A DNA stretch of 60,514 nucleotides from Collinsella sp. (GTDB taxonomy: Bacteria > Actinomycetota > Coriobacteriia > Coriobacteriales > Coriobacteriaceae), in NCBI GenBank assembly GCA_019414345.1, contig DXMF01000004.1, forward strand, positions 1 to 60,514, in the 5' to 3' direction. The translations under genes and the position numbers were made by a program. Positions 44,584 through 52,077 of this stretch are shown here, one piece after another. Position 1 is the stretch's first letter; every line of letters begins with the position of its first letter. Under the pieces are notes generated by a model. That model was not told the origin of the DNA and searched no databases. It worked only from the letters and a program-made list of their open reading frames with translations.

Positions 44584-44669
44584 TAGATTTTTGGGACATG
44601 GCTAGAAATCTACCTTTTGTCGCACATGGACTGCGAAAGGTAGATTTCTAGGCATGCCCCAAAAATCTA
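44584..44669. repeat. Complete intergenic palindrome, family with copies near 23.8 and 24.7 kb
   Basis: Left arm 44584-44624 and right arm 44632-44669 pair with two mismatches and one three-base gap. The arms share TAGATTTTTGGG, CATG, CTAGAAATCTACCTTT and CGCA. Directly follows the ndk terminator. Degenerate arms of the same element occur at 23786 and 24667, so this is a repeat family, not a local accident. Confidence 0.88.
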
Positions 44670-44678
44670 ATAAAGAGC

Positions 44679-44709
44679 CCCCGCCCGGATTTGCGTTCCG
44701 GACGGGGGT
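44679..44709. terminator. Bidirectional terminator beside rpiB
   Basis: Stem CCCCCG-CCGGA / TCCGG-CGGGGG (one mismatch) with TTTT on the plus side and CTCTTTATT on the minus side. It would stop rpiB transcripts and any read-through from ndk. Confidence 0.85.
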
Positions 44710-44737
44710 TTTCGTTGGCGTATGGCGTTGCAGGTCT

Positions 44738-45205
44738 TTAAGCTTCGTCGACGACCTTGAGGCCGCGGGTCTGGTCGATCTCGTTGAGGAGATTGACGCG
44801 ACGCTCGTGACGGCCGCCCTCGAACTCGGCATCGAGCCACTCGTCGACGATCATCTTGGCGAGCTCGGAGCCCACGACGCGGGCGCCAAAGGCGAGCACG
44901 TTGGTGTTGTTGTGCATGCGCGAGAGCTTGGCGCTGAAGGGCTCGGAGCACACGACGGCACGAACGCCCTCGACCTTGTTGGCGGCCAAGCTAATCCCGA
45001 CACCGGTTCCGCAGATCAGGATGCCCAGATCGACGTCGCCGTTGGCTACGGCTTTGCCCACCTTGTAGCCGGCGATGGGGTAATCAAAGCTCTCGGAGGT
45101 GTCGGTGCCAAAGTTCACGACCTCGCAGCCGCGCTCCTTCAGGTGCTCGGAAATGATGTTCTTGAGCTCGACGGCGGCGTGGTCGTTGCCGATACCGATC
45201 TTCAT
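44738..45205 (-). CDS. rpiB: Ribose 5-phosphate isomerase B (RpiB/LacAB family)
   Basis: Isomerises ribose 5-phosphate and ribulose 5-phosphate. 155 residues, start MKIGIGNDHAAVELKN, with SFDYPIAGYKVGKAV, the catalytic Cys in LICGTGVGISLAANKV and the anion-binding NTNVLAFGARVVG. GAGAGGA supports ATG 45205. Divergent from cyuA. Confidence 0.95.
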   Translation of the reverse strand: MKIGIGNDHAAVELKNIISEHLKERGCEVVNFGTDTSESFDYPIAGYKVGKAVANGDVDLGILICGTGVGISLAANKVEGVRAVVCSEPFSAKLSRMHNNTNVLAFGARVVGSELAKMIVDEWLDAEFEGGRHERRVNLLNEIDQTRGLKVVDEA

Positions 45206-45472
45206 GAGTGGTTCCTCTCTGGTCCGTGCGGCGGAATTGCTAAAGGTTTTACCGCGTTCGACTGCATGATAGCGCGTCTTTTGCCTAAACACTCGGGCGT
45301 TTTTTGGTCAAACGCTTTAGCGGACACGAACATCAGCCCATCACGAAAAATGCCGCCAATTTGCTTCTGACGGCCGTCTGCCGGAACTCGACTTGCGGTT
45401 TTTGGTGCCTTGTTATCAAATGGAGAAGTTGATACTTGCGAGAGCAACCCGTTATACATGTAGGAGATACCT

Positions 45473-46795
45473 ATGCCTACCGATTCCATCCGTGATGCCG
45501 CGTTTTGTGATGTTTTGAACCGCGAGCTTGTCTGTGCGCTCGGCTGCACCGAGCCCATTGCCGTTGCCTATGCGGCGGCGCTGGCGAGCCAGACGCTCGG
45601 TTGCGAACCCGAACATATGGATGTTGCCTGCTCAGGCAACATCATCAAGAACGTAAAGAGCGTGACCGTGCCCAACTCGGGCGGTATGCACGGTATTGAG
45701 GCCGCGGCCGTGCTGGGTGCCGTGGGCGGTGACGCCAAGAGCGCGCTCGAGGTGCTCGAGAGTGTTGGCGATGCAGACCGTGCTCGCGTGACCGAGCTGC
45801 TCGCCGACGCTGACTACTGCGATGTGTCGCTTGTCGAGGGTGTGCCCAACCTCTACATTAAGGTGACTGCCACGGCCGGAGGTCATACTGCGGTCGTCGA
45901 GATCACCGACCATCACACCAATGTTACGTGCCATACACTCGATGGCATTCCGGTGTGTGGCAAGTCGGCGGGGGAGTGTGCCGCCTGCGCCGAGCGCGTT
46001 GTGGCCGAGCGTGCCGCCGATAACGCCGGTACGCCCATGTCGATTGAGTCTATCATTGACTTTATCGAGGACGGCGACATCGAGGGCGCCCGCGCTGCCG
46101 TTGAGCGTCAGATTGAGCTGAACGGCGCAATAAGCGCCGAGGGCCTGGCGCACGCTTGGGGCGCTGAGGTAGGCCGTACGCTGCTGGGCGCTCGTGCCGA
46201 CGACGTCGCCTGCCGTGCCCGTGCCCGTGCGGCCGCCGGGTCCGATGCCCGCATGAACGGCTGTGCGCTGCCGGTCGCCATTGTGTGCGGCTCGGGCAAC
46301 CAGGGCATCACCTGTGCGCTGCCCGTTATGGAGTATGCCGACTACCTGCGTTGCGACAACGAGCGCCTGGTGCGCGCCGTGATGCTGTCCGATCTTATTG
46401 CTGTGCATATCAAGAGCTATATTGGTGCGCTCTCGGCGTTTTGCGGTGCTATTTGCGCTGCGTGCGGTGCCGGCGCGGCGATTACCTGGCTGTGCGGCGG
46501 CACGCGCGAGCAGATCGGCGCGACGGTCTCCAATACGCTCGGTAACGTGGGCGGCATCGTGTGCGATGGCGCCAAGGCAAGCTGCGCCGCTAAGATTTCC
46601 GCTGCCGTTGATGCGGCGATTCTGGGCCACGATATGGCCATGCAGGGCCGCGGCTTCCGTGCCGGCGAGGGCCTGATTCAGGATACGGTGGAAGAGACGA
46701 TCGCCAGCATGGGCTATGTGGGCCGCGTTGGCATGAAGGATACCGACGTCGAGATCCTCAACATCATGATCGGCAAGACCATCGTCGACTGCTAG
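45473..46795 (+). CDS. cyuA: L-cysteine desulfidase family protein (CyuA/UPF0597)
   Basis: Serine-dehydratase-alpha-like iron-sulfur enzyme that degrades cysteine to pyruvate, ammonia and sulfide. The 440 residues contain ALGCTEPIAVAYAAALA, SGNIIKNVKSVTVPNSGG, GSGNQGITCALPV and the late Cys-rich part AFCGAICAACGAGAAITWLCGG, whose Cys residues are probable cluster ligands. AGGAG is seven bases before ATG. No adjacent cyuP permease or cyuR is seen; the 267-base gap upstream holds the divergent rpiB promoter. Confidence 0.92.
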   Translation: MPTDSIRDAAFCDVLNRELVCALGCTEPIAVAYAAALASQTLGCEPEHMDVACSGNIIKNVKSVTVPNSGGMHGIEAAAVLGAVGGDAKSALEVLESVGDADRARVTELLADADYCDVSLVEGVPNLYIKVTATAGGHTAVVEITDHHTNVTCHTLDGIPVCGKSAGECAACAERVVAERAADNAGTPMSIESIIDFIEDGDIEGARAAVERQIELNGAISAEGLAHAWGAEVGRTLLGARADDVACRARARAAAGSDARMNGCALPVAIVCGSGNQGITCALPVMEYADYLRCDNERLVRAVMLSDLIAVHIKSYIGALSAFCGAICAACGAGAAITWLCGGTREQIGATVSNTLGNVGGIVCDGAKASCAAKISAAVDAAILGHDMAMQGRGFRAGEGLIQDTVEETIASMGYVGRVGMKDTDVEILNIMIGKTIVDC

Positions 46796-46839
46796 GGGCT
46801 CTGGGGCACTGCATCTTGTTGTTGAAACTATCGCGCTTG

Positions 46840-47332
46840 TGGCTGTAAAGCACCTGTCTGCATTGCGGACAGCGAGGATCTCGCGGTATGTCACCAGGTC
46901 GTTCTCGCGCTTGATGCGCTCGAGGACGGTCGCGACAACAAGCGCCGCTATCGCCGGCAGGAACGCCGCAGCCGCGGCGACGCCGGCGCCCCAGGTGCCC
47001 TCCATCCAGTTAAACGCCGGCGACAGTATCAGCGCGAACGCCACCGCCAGCAACGCGAGCATCAGCACGGCCAGCCATAGCATCCGCGTTCCCATGCGCT
47101 TGCGATCTCTTTCGACTGCCTCCTCCATAACGGTCACGTCTCCCTTCACGAGCGTGTCTATGGAGGTGTCGAATAGGATGCTCAGCATGAGCAGACTCTG
47201 GACGTCCGGATACGTCTTGTCCCGCTCCCAGTTCGAGATCGTCTGACGCGACACGTAGAGTTTCTCGGCGAGTTGTTCTTGGGAGAGCCCCATCGCCTCG
47301 CGCCGCGTCTTGATCTGGTTGCTGATGTCCAT
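46840..47332 (-). pseudogene. XRE-type membrane-anchored regulator, 3'-truncated
   Basis: Starts at ATG 47332 (GGGAGG six bases upstream). An N-terminal helix-turn-helix (GLSQEQLAEKLYVSRQTISNWE) is followed by two membrane helices. It closely resembles the complete gene at 47933-48553. Similarity stops at NDLVTYREILAV, about 46860, where the paralogue goes on for about 55 residues including a final helix. Here the frame runs on without stop to 45632, antisense through nearly all of cyuA, giving a nonsensical tail. I read it as a gene that lost its 3' end, perhaps still producing a hybrid. Confidence 0.7.
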
Positions 47333-47478
47333 CGTCACCTCCCGGTCGTGAAGGAGCGTCCCGCGAACACGCCGGGTGCGCTATCGAATCTGTTGTACAT
47401 CATATGCGGCAAGGTCCGCCGACCGCTGCAAAATCTGTTTTGCATAGGGTTTACCTGCATGATTGTTGCTGCGATGGC

Positions 47479-47832
47479 TTAGCGATGTTGTCGAGCAGTC
47501 ATCCAAGTGTACAGGCCCATGGCGGCGTAGCCGATTGCGGTATAGGCAACCCCATGGAACGCAAGGTCCTGGCTGCCCTCGACCGCGAGGGGAAACAGGA
47601 GCGCGGATCCGATTCCGAGCGCCGCGGGTATCCAGAAGAGCGTCCTCGCGGAGTTCGCGGCGAGCAGGCCGAGGGCGATCGCAGTTACGGGGAGCACGAG
47701 GTAGATCAGCGTCATCATGGCGATCATGCCGGCATCGGATGGGACGATGCTCACCAGGAGGACGGGGATTGCCCAGCAGGCGCCAACGATTGCGATCAAT
47801 GCGATGAGGGACGCGCGTACTGTGACGTTCAT
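47479..47832 (-). CDS. Small four-helix membrane protein, unknown function
   Basis: 117 residues, almost entirely four hydrophobic helices (ASLIALIAIVGACWAIPVLL and three more). AGGAGGTG precedes ATG 47832. It lies between two membrane-anchored XRE regulators on the same strand, an arrangement in which the small membrane protein is often the regulator's partner or target. No family is recognised. Confidence 0.7.
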   Translation of the reverse strand: MNVTVRASLIALIAIVGACWAIPVLLVSIVPSDAGMIAMMTLIYLVLPVTAIALGLLAANSARTLFWIPAALGIGSALLFPLAVEGSQDLAFHGVAYTAIGYAAMGLYTWMTARQHR

Positions 47833-47854
47833 GGGGCACCTCCTAACGGGAATC

Positions 47855-47889
47855 GCCCCCATTCTGGCATACATCTTCAGAATGGGGGC
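47855..47889. other. Hairpin before the four-helix membrane gene
   Basis: Perfect 11-bp stem GCCCCCATTCT / AGAATGGGGGC with a 13-base loop, immediately upstream of the SD of the membrane protein gene and after the XRE gene. No T-run on the minus strand, so it may shape mRNA stability or translation. Confidence 0.6.
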
Positions 47890-47932
47890 AAAGGGGGATA
47901 CCATTTTGGGGAACGGGTGCGTACCCGCGCTT

Positions 47933-48553
47933 TTAACTCAGCATCTTGGCGAGCATGCCGATGCCGACGCCCACCAGTCCGCCGGCGATGGCGCCGATGA
48001 TGATCTGCACCGCGTTGCGCGTGCCCTTGACCCAAGGGTTCATCTCGCGCTCACGGCGCCCCTCGAGCGTGTCGCGATCGACCTGCTCGCCGCGGCTAAA
48101 CGCCAACACCTCGCGGTACGTGACGAGGTCGTGCTGCTTCTTCATGCGTTCCATATACACGAACGCCACGAGCATCACGACGAGCGCCACGGCGGCAAAC
48201 GCCGCGGTGGGCGCGATGTGCATGCCCCAGCCCCATTCGAACTGGAACGCCGCCCACGCGCTCAGCACCAAAAACACGACCGCGCTCACGACCGTGATTG
48301 TGGAGAGGGCGTTGTACTTCTTGACCGCTTCGTTCATTACCTGTGCCATGGTTTCCACATCTCCTTTGATGAGGGAGTCCACGGTCACCCCGAACACGTT
48401 GGAAAGCAGCAGAAGGCTCTGGACATCCGGATACGTACGGCCGCACTCCCAGTTGCTGATGGTCTGGCGCGACACGTAGATGCGCTCCGCCAGATCGTCT
48501 TGGGACAGTCCGAGCTCCGTGCGATGCTCCTTGATGTGCGAGCCCAGCTCCAT
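47933..48553 (-). CDS. Membrane-anchored XRE family transcriptional regulator
   Basis: 206 residues. The N-terminal HTH (residues 1-60) is GLSQDDLAERIYVSRQTISNWECGRTYPDVQSLLLLS in outline. Two helices follow at about 90-135, then a cytoplasmic segment with HDLVTYREVLAF, then a Gly-rich final helix (IIIGAIAGGLVGVGIGML). Ligand and targets are unknown. ATG 48553 has GGGAG upstream. The truncated gene at 46840-47332 is its paralogue. Confidence 0.85.
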   Translation of the reverse strand: MELGSHIKEHRTELGLSQDDLAERIYVSRQTISNWECGRTYPDVQSLLLLSNVFGVTVDSLIKGDVETMAQVMNEAVKKYNALSTITVVSAVVFLVLSAWAAFQFEWGWGMHIAPTAAFAAVALVVMLVAFVYMERMKKQHDLVTYREVLAFSRGEQVDRDTLEGRREREMNPWVKGTRNAVQIIIGAIAGGLVGVGIGMLAKMLS

Positions 48554-48699
48554 GCGTTTGCTCCCTAGAGGGTCGGGGTGACCCCTGTCGAGAGCCACCA
48601 TGTCATTGACGCGAGCATCGTACCATCAAAGGTCTTTATATTTGACCCCCACGGGGCAAAATCGAGCTGTCAAAAGGCTTTATATACGACATCTAGCTG

Positions 48700-48740
48700 G
48701 GAAAAGAACGGTCCCCAAAGGCGGATGCCTCCGGGGACCG
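48700..48740 (-). terminator. Terminator of the SPFH/RHH operon
   Basis: Nested 12-bp hairpin: CGGTCCCC / GGGGACCG outside, AGGC / GCCT inside (48709-48740). On the minus strand it is followed by TTCTTTTCCC. Confidence 0.75.
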
Positions 48741-48784
48741 GTTGGTGCGTATAGAGGGGGCGAGCTTGCTTTGGGTTGGTGTTG

Positions 48785-48852
48785 GCCCCGCCGCTCGGCT
48801 CGACTTTGGAGCGGCGGGGCTCAGCTCTGCCTCGGCGCTGGCGAGGCAGAGC
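48785..48852. repeat. Two further perfect hairpins in tandem
   Basis: GCCCCGCCGCTC (48785-48796) pairs with 48809-48820; GCTCTGCCTCG (48824-48834) pairs with 48842-48852. Together with the terminator at 48709 they make three hairpins in 145 bases downstream of the RHH gene. The rest of 48554-48899 shows no gene. Confidence 0.75.
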
Positions 48853-48899
48853 GCGGCTTTGCCCCGACGTCGGCAGCGGCCGAGCCCTGTCTTCCCGGC

Positions 48900-49091
48900 T
48901 TAGCCCTCTTCGCCTTTGGGCGTGCCCTTGAACGAGGGCTCTTTCTTTGGCAGCCTTCCCGCGCGTTTGAGGGCGTCTCGCAAGATCCATTCCACCTGAC
49001 CGTTGGCGCTGCGCATCTCATCGTCCGCCCAGCGTTGGACGGCCTCCCAGATAGCGGGGTCTATACGGAGTGGATACTGCTTGCGTGCCAT
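48900..49091 (-). CDS. Ribbon-helix-helix (Arc/MetJ-type) DNA-binding protein
   Basis: 63 residues. MARKQYPLRIDPAIWEAVQR shows the beta strand (KQYPLRI) and first helix; WADDEMRSANGQVEWILRDAL the second helix. The basic tail is short. Such small Arc-like proteins often follow SPFH genes in actinobacteria and Firmicutes, which suggests a local repressor. SD GAAGG is before the ATG. An inverted repeat GTGCAA-TT-TTGCAC (49112-49125) lies just upstream. Confidence 0.85.
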   Translation of the reverse strand: MARKQYPLRIDPAIWEAVQRWADDEMRSANGQVEWILRDALKRAGRLPKKEPSFKGTPKGEEG

Positions 49092-49155
49092 GACGTGCCT
49101 TCTTGTCGAATGTGCAATTTTGCACCCGTCCCCAAATTACTCATTGGTGTTGGGG

Positions 49156-50175
49156 TTAGTACAGCGAGCCTGCGTTGAGCACCGGGTGCGCCTCGGATTC
49201 ACCGCAGAGCACCACCATGAGGTTGCTGGCCATCTGCGCCTTGCGCTCGTCGTCGAGCTCGATGGTGCCGCCGGCGGCCATCTCCTTCACGGCCATGTCG
49301 ACCATGGAGACCGCGCCCTCGACGATCTTCTTGCGTGCGGCGATGACGGCCTCGGCCTGCTGGCGGCGCAGCATCGCCTGGGCGATCTCGGGGGAGTAGG
49401 CGAGGTGCGTGAGACGTGCATCGTCGACCTCGACGCCGGCGGGCGCCAGGCGCATCGTTAGCTCGCGGCGCAGGGCTTCGGAGACCTCTTCCACATTGGC
49501 GCGCAGCGTGATGGCGCCGGCGGCATCGGACTCGTCCTCCAGGTGGTCGTAGGCGTACACGCTCGCCACGTGGCGCAGCGCCGTCTCGGCCTGCATGGCG
49601 ACATAGCTCTGGTAGTCGTCGACGTCGAAGAGCGCCTTGGCGGTATCGGCGACGTGCCACACCACGACGGTTGCGATCTCGATGGGGTTGCCCATTTTGT
49701 CGTTGACCTTCAGGCGCTCGCCATTCAGGGTGCGCACGCGGGTGGAGATGGTGGTGGGGTTGCCCTTGGCGGCCTTCTGCGCCGCGGCCTTGGCGGCCTT
49801 GGAATCGCTCGTCTCGAGCTCGATCATCTCGCCGATCCCGGCCGATCCGCCCATGCTCTTGCTAAAGAACGGGTTGGCCCAGAAGAAGCCCTCGTCGCGG
49901 ACGGTGCCCACGTACTTGCCGAACAGGATGCACACGCGCGCCTGGCCGGGCTGCAGCGAGAAGAATCCGTTGAGTGGGATGAACCACAGGCAAAACGCGA
50001 GGATGCTGAGGCCGAGCCCCCATCCGTAGACTGCGGGCGCGTCGACGCCGTCGGGCGTGCTCGCGAGCCCGATGGTGCTCCAGATAAAGAGGCCGATGAT
50101 GGCGATGAGCGCCACCGCCACGGCGACGAGCATGCCGTAGCCCGACTTGGCCTTGAGTTGCTTTTCCACGCTCAT
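49156..50175 (-). CDS. SPFH (band 7/prohibitin) domain membrane protein
   Basis: 339 residues: two N-terminal helices (about 14-35 and 50-72), then the SPFH domain starting at LQPGQARVCILFGKYVGTVRDEG, a helical arm rich in Ala, Glu and Arg, and a conserved end (MASNLMVVLCGESEAHPVLNAGSLY). Likely an oligomeric membrane scaffold; its role is not known. It lies upstream of the RHH gene on the minus strand (64-base gap). A palindrome in its promoter is a candidate RHH operator. Confidence 0.88.
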   Translation of the reverse strand: MSVEKQLKAKSGYGMLVAVAVALIAIIGLFIWSTIGLASTPDGVDAPAVYGWGLGLSILAFCLWFIPLNGFFSLQPGQARVCILFGKYVGTVRDEGFFWANPFFSKSMGGSAGIGEMIELETSDSKAAKAAAQKAAKGNPTTISTRVRTLNGERLKVNDKMGNPIEIATVVVWHVADTAKALFDVDDYQSYVAMQAETALRHVASVYAYDHLEDESDAAGAITLRANVEEVSEALRRELTMRLAPAGVEVDDARLTHLAYSPEIAQAMLRRQQAEAVIAARKKIVEGAVSMVDMAVKEMAAGGTIELDDERKAQMASNLMVVLCGESEAHPVLNAGSLY

Positions 50176-50288
50176 TGTGAGTTCCTTTCACGACTGCGCC
50201 GGCGTTTGCGTGACGTCCCCGGCGCCGCGCTCCAGATTGCGATGGGGAGGAGGCGAGTCCCCGAGCAGTCCGTGCGGCTGCTGATTGC

Positions 50289-50317
50289 ATTGTGATATCA
50301 CATTGAGACCAAGTCAA
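50289..50317 (-). promoter_or_regulatory. SPFH promoter with overlapping 12-base palindromic operator
   Basis: Minus strand: TTGACT (50317-50312), 17 bases, CACAAT (50294-50289). The perfect palindrome TGTGATATCACA (50291-50302) overlaps the -10 box and spacer, the position of a repressor site. The ribbon-helix-helix protein encoded in the same operon is the obvious candidate binder (inference). Confidence 0.6.
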
Positions 50318-50393
50318 GGAGAATCGGATGCCGTCTCTCATGGCATAAGTGGTTCGGGGCGCCCGGCATCTACGCTCCGTAGAGGTCTTCCTG

Positions 50394-50422
50394 TTGCATC
50401 TTGGCTCGCAAGTCCCTATAAT
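50394..50422 (+). promoter_or_regulatory. Strong promoter of the MFS leader transcript
   Basis: TTGCAT, exactly 17 bases, TATAAT (50417-50422). Transcription would start near 50429, about 48 bases before the leader peptide and 140 before the transporter. Confidence 0.8.
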
Positions 50423-50476
50423 AGCCCCACTCACGGCTGAAGGTTTACCTCGAGATTTGGAAAGGGGAGCTGCACC

Positions 50477-50506
50477 ATGCTTGCTTCCATGAGGATTTGG
50501 CTCTAG
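50477..50506 (+). CDS. Leader peptide MLASMRIWL of the MFS transporter
   Basis: Nine codons plus TAG, with SD AAGGGGAG just upstream. The core A-S-M-R recalls, from memory, leaders of macrolide resistance genes of the mef/ermD type (M-T-x-S-M-R-L-R), which stall ribosomes in the presence of drug. The final R-L-R of those peptides is R-I-W here. Downstream a perfect CGGTCGC/GCGACCG hairpin (50510-50527) and an adjoining GGTAC/GTACC hairpin (50527-50544) share a base and precede the transporter SD, so they could switch. Confidence 0.65.
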   Translation: MLASMRIWL

Positions 50507-50569
50507 CCACGGTCGCGTGAGCGACCGGTACTTCGCTGCGTACCACCGATCGCATCAAAGGATTATTCC

Positions 50570-51820
50570 ATGACACAACCGAATCCCTGCGCTTCTTGGA
50601 AGCGCTCGCTCGCCATCGTTTGGATCGGCGAGTTCTTCTCCGTGCTCACGAGCTCCATTCTGCAGATGGGTCTCATCTGGCACGTCACCCTCACCACCGG
50701 CTCCGCGAGCGCCCTGTCGTTCGTGAGCCTGGCGGCCTTCTTGCCCATGGCGCTCCTCGGCGCCTTCGCGGGCACCATCGTGGACCGCACGTCCATCAAG
50801 CGTCTCATGATCGGCGCCGATCTCTTCATCGCGGCCGTGAGCCTCACGCTTGTCTTCGGCTCGCTTCGGGGCGACCTCTCTGTCGCCGTTGTGGCGGCGG
50901 TGCTGTTCGTCCGTGCGCTGGGCAGCACGCTCCATACGCCCGCCTTCAACGCGCTCACACCGCTCATCGCCCCGCCCGAGGTGCTCGGCAAGCTGGCGGG
51001 CATGCTGCAGTTCATGCAGTCGGGTAGCTATATCATCGGCAACGCCATCGCCGCGGTGGTCTACCCGGCGTTTGGTCTGACCTTCATGATCGCGCTCGAT
51101 GTCGCCGGCGCGGTGCTCGCGAGCATCGCGGTGGCGACATCCGGCATCAAGACGCCGGCGCCCGAGCGCCATACGCCCGAGGAGAACGCCGAGGCGTCGC
51201 ACCACGCGGTGCGGGCCTTCCTATTGGAGACGGCCAACGGGTACCGCGAGCTCAAACGCCATCACGGTCTGTTCGCCATGCTCTGGATCGGCTTCGCCTT
51301 CTCGGTCCTGTTCTCGCCCATATCCGCGCTGTTCCCGCTCATGGTGTTCGACCATTTTGGGGGTACCACTACGCAGTCGGCTATCGCGGAGATCGCGTTC
51401 TCGGTCGGCATGATCGCGGCGAGCGGCTGGATCGGGGCGACGGGTGGCCTTAAGAACCGCGCGCTTTCGTGCACGCTGGCCATCGGCCTCTTCGGAGCGG
51501 GCACGCTCGCGGGCGGCCTCGTGCCCCCTTCCGCGCTCGTTGTGTTTCTGGGGCTTACGTTCGCGATGGGGGTCTCGAGTCCGCTGTACAGCGCGCCGCA
51601 GATGGCGCTCATGCAGGAGCGCGTCGATCCCGAGTGCATGGGCCGCGTCTTCGGCCTGTACGGAGCGGTCTGCAGCTGGGCCATGCCCGTGGGGCTCGTC
51701 GCATCGACCTTGTTCGCGGACGCCATCGGCGTAAGCGCGTGTTTCGTGCTCATCGGTGCTGCAATGGTGATCCTAGCAGGCATCACCTGGGCGATCCCGA
51801 GCATCCGCAAGATTGGGTAG
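50570..51820 (+). CDS. MFS transporter, macrolide-efflux (MefA)-like
   Basis: Twelve membrane helices in 416 residues. The MFS motif A region between helices 2 and 3 reads GAFAGTIVDRTSIKRLMIG. FVRALGSTLHTPAFNALTP and ERVDPECMGRVFGLYG are typical of the MFS_3/MefA-type drug exporters. The actual substrate cannot be told from sequence. AAAGGA is seven bases before the ATG. It is expressed from the promoter at 50394 through the leader peptide, then terminated at 51875. Confidence 0.85.
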   Translation: MTQPNPCASWKRSLAIVWIGEFFSVLTSSILQMGLIWHVTLTTGSASALSFVSLAAFLPMALLGAFAGTIVDRTSIKRLMIGADLFIAAVSLTLVFGSLRGDLSVAVVAAVLFVRALGSTLHTPAFNALTPLIAPPEVLGKLAGMLQFMQSGSYIIGNAIAAVVYPAFGLTFMIALDVAGAVLASIAVATSGIKTPAPERHTPEENAEASHHAVRAFLLETANGYRELKRHHGLFAMLWIGFAFSVLFSPISALFPLMVFDHFGGTTTQSAIAEIAFSVGMIAASGWIGATGGLKNRALSCTLAIGLFGAGTLAGGLVPPSALVVFLGLTFAMGVSSPLYSAPQMALMQERVDPECMGRVFGLYGAVCSWAMPVGLVASTLFADAIGVSACFVLIGAAMVILAGITWAIPSIRKIG

Positions 51821-51874
51821 CGCTCTGGCGGAGTGCGTTTCGTTTCGGACGGCTCGTAGGGTCGCTGCGACGTG

Positions 51875-51924
51875 AAGGGTGGTCGACGGTGCGCCTGCGA
51901 GGGCGCCGTCGACCACCCTTTTGT
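51875..51924 (+). terminator. Terminator after the MFS gene
   Basis: Arms AAGGGTGGTCGACGG (51875-51889) and CCGTCGACCACCCTT, extended by GCGC on the inside, followed by TTGTTTAATT. A second 8-bp hairpin GCCCGGCG / CGCCGGGC lies at 51937-51968. The rest of 51821-52077 shows no gene. Confidence 0.9.
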
Positions 51925-52077
51925 TTAATTCGTCTGGCCCGGCGCCGATCATCATCTGTTCGCCGGGCGATTGCGATGCCGCCGCTTGCCGATACGCGGC
52001 TCCTTACGTTGTGCGCATCCCATCGTTCTGGCAGCGTTTCCTGCAGTTAATCTCCAGAGCCCGAGGCGGTGGCCCCT

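Noticed and set aside
45421..45472. TTGATA-18-TATACA as cyuA promoter
   Set aside because: The predicted transcription start would fall inside the SD of cyuA, so the match is probably fortuitous.
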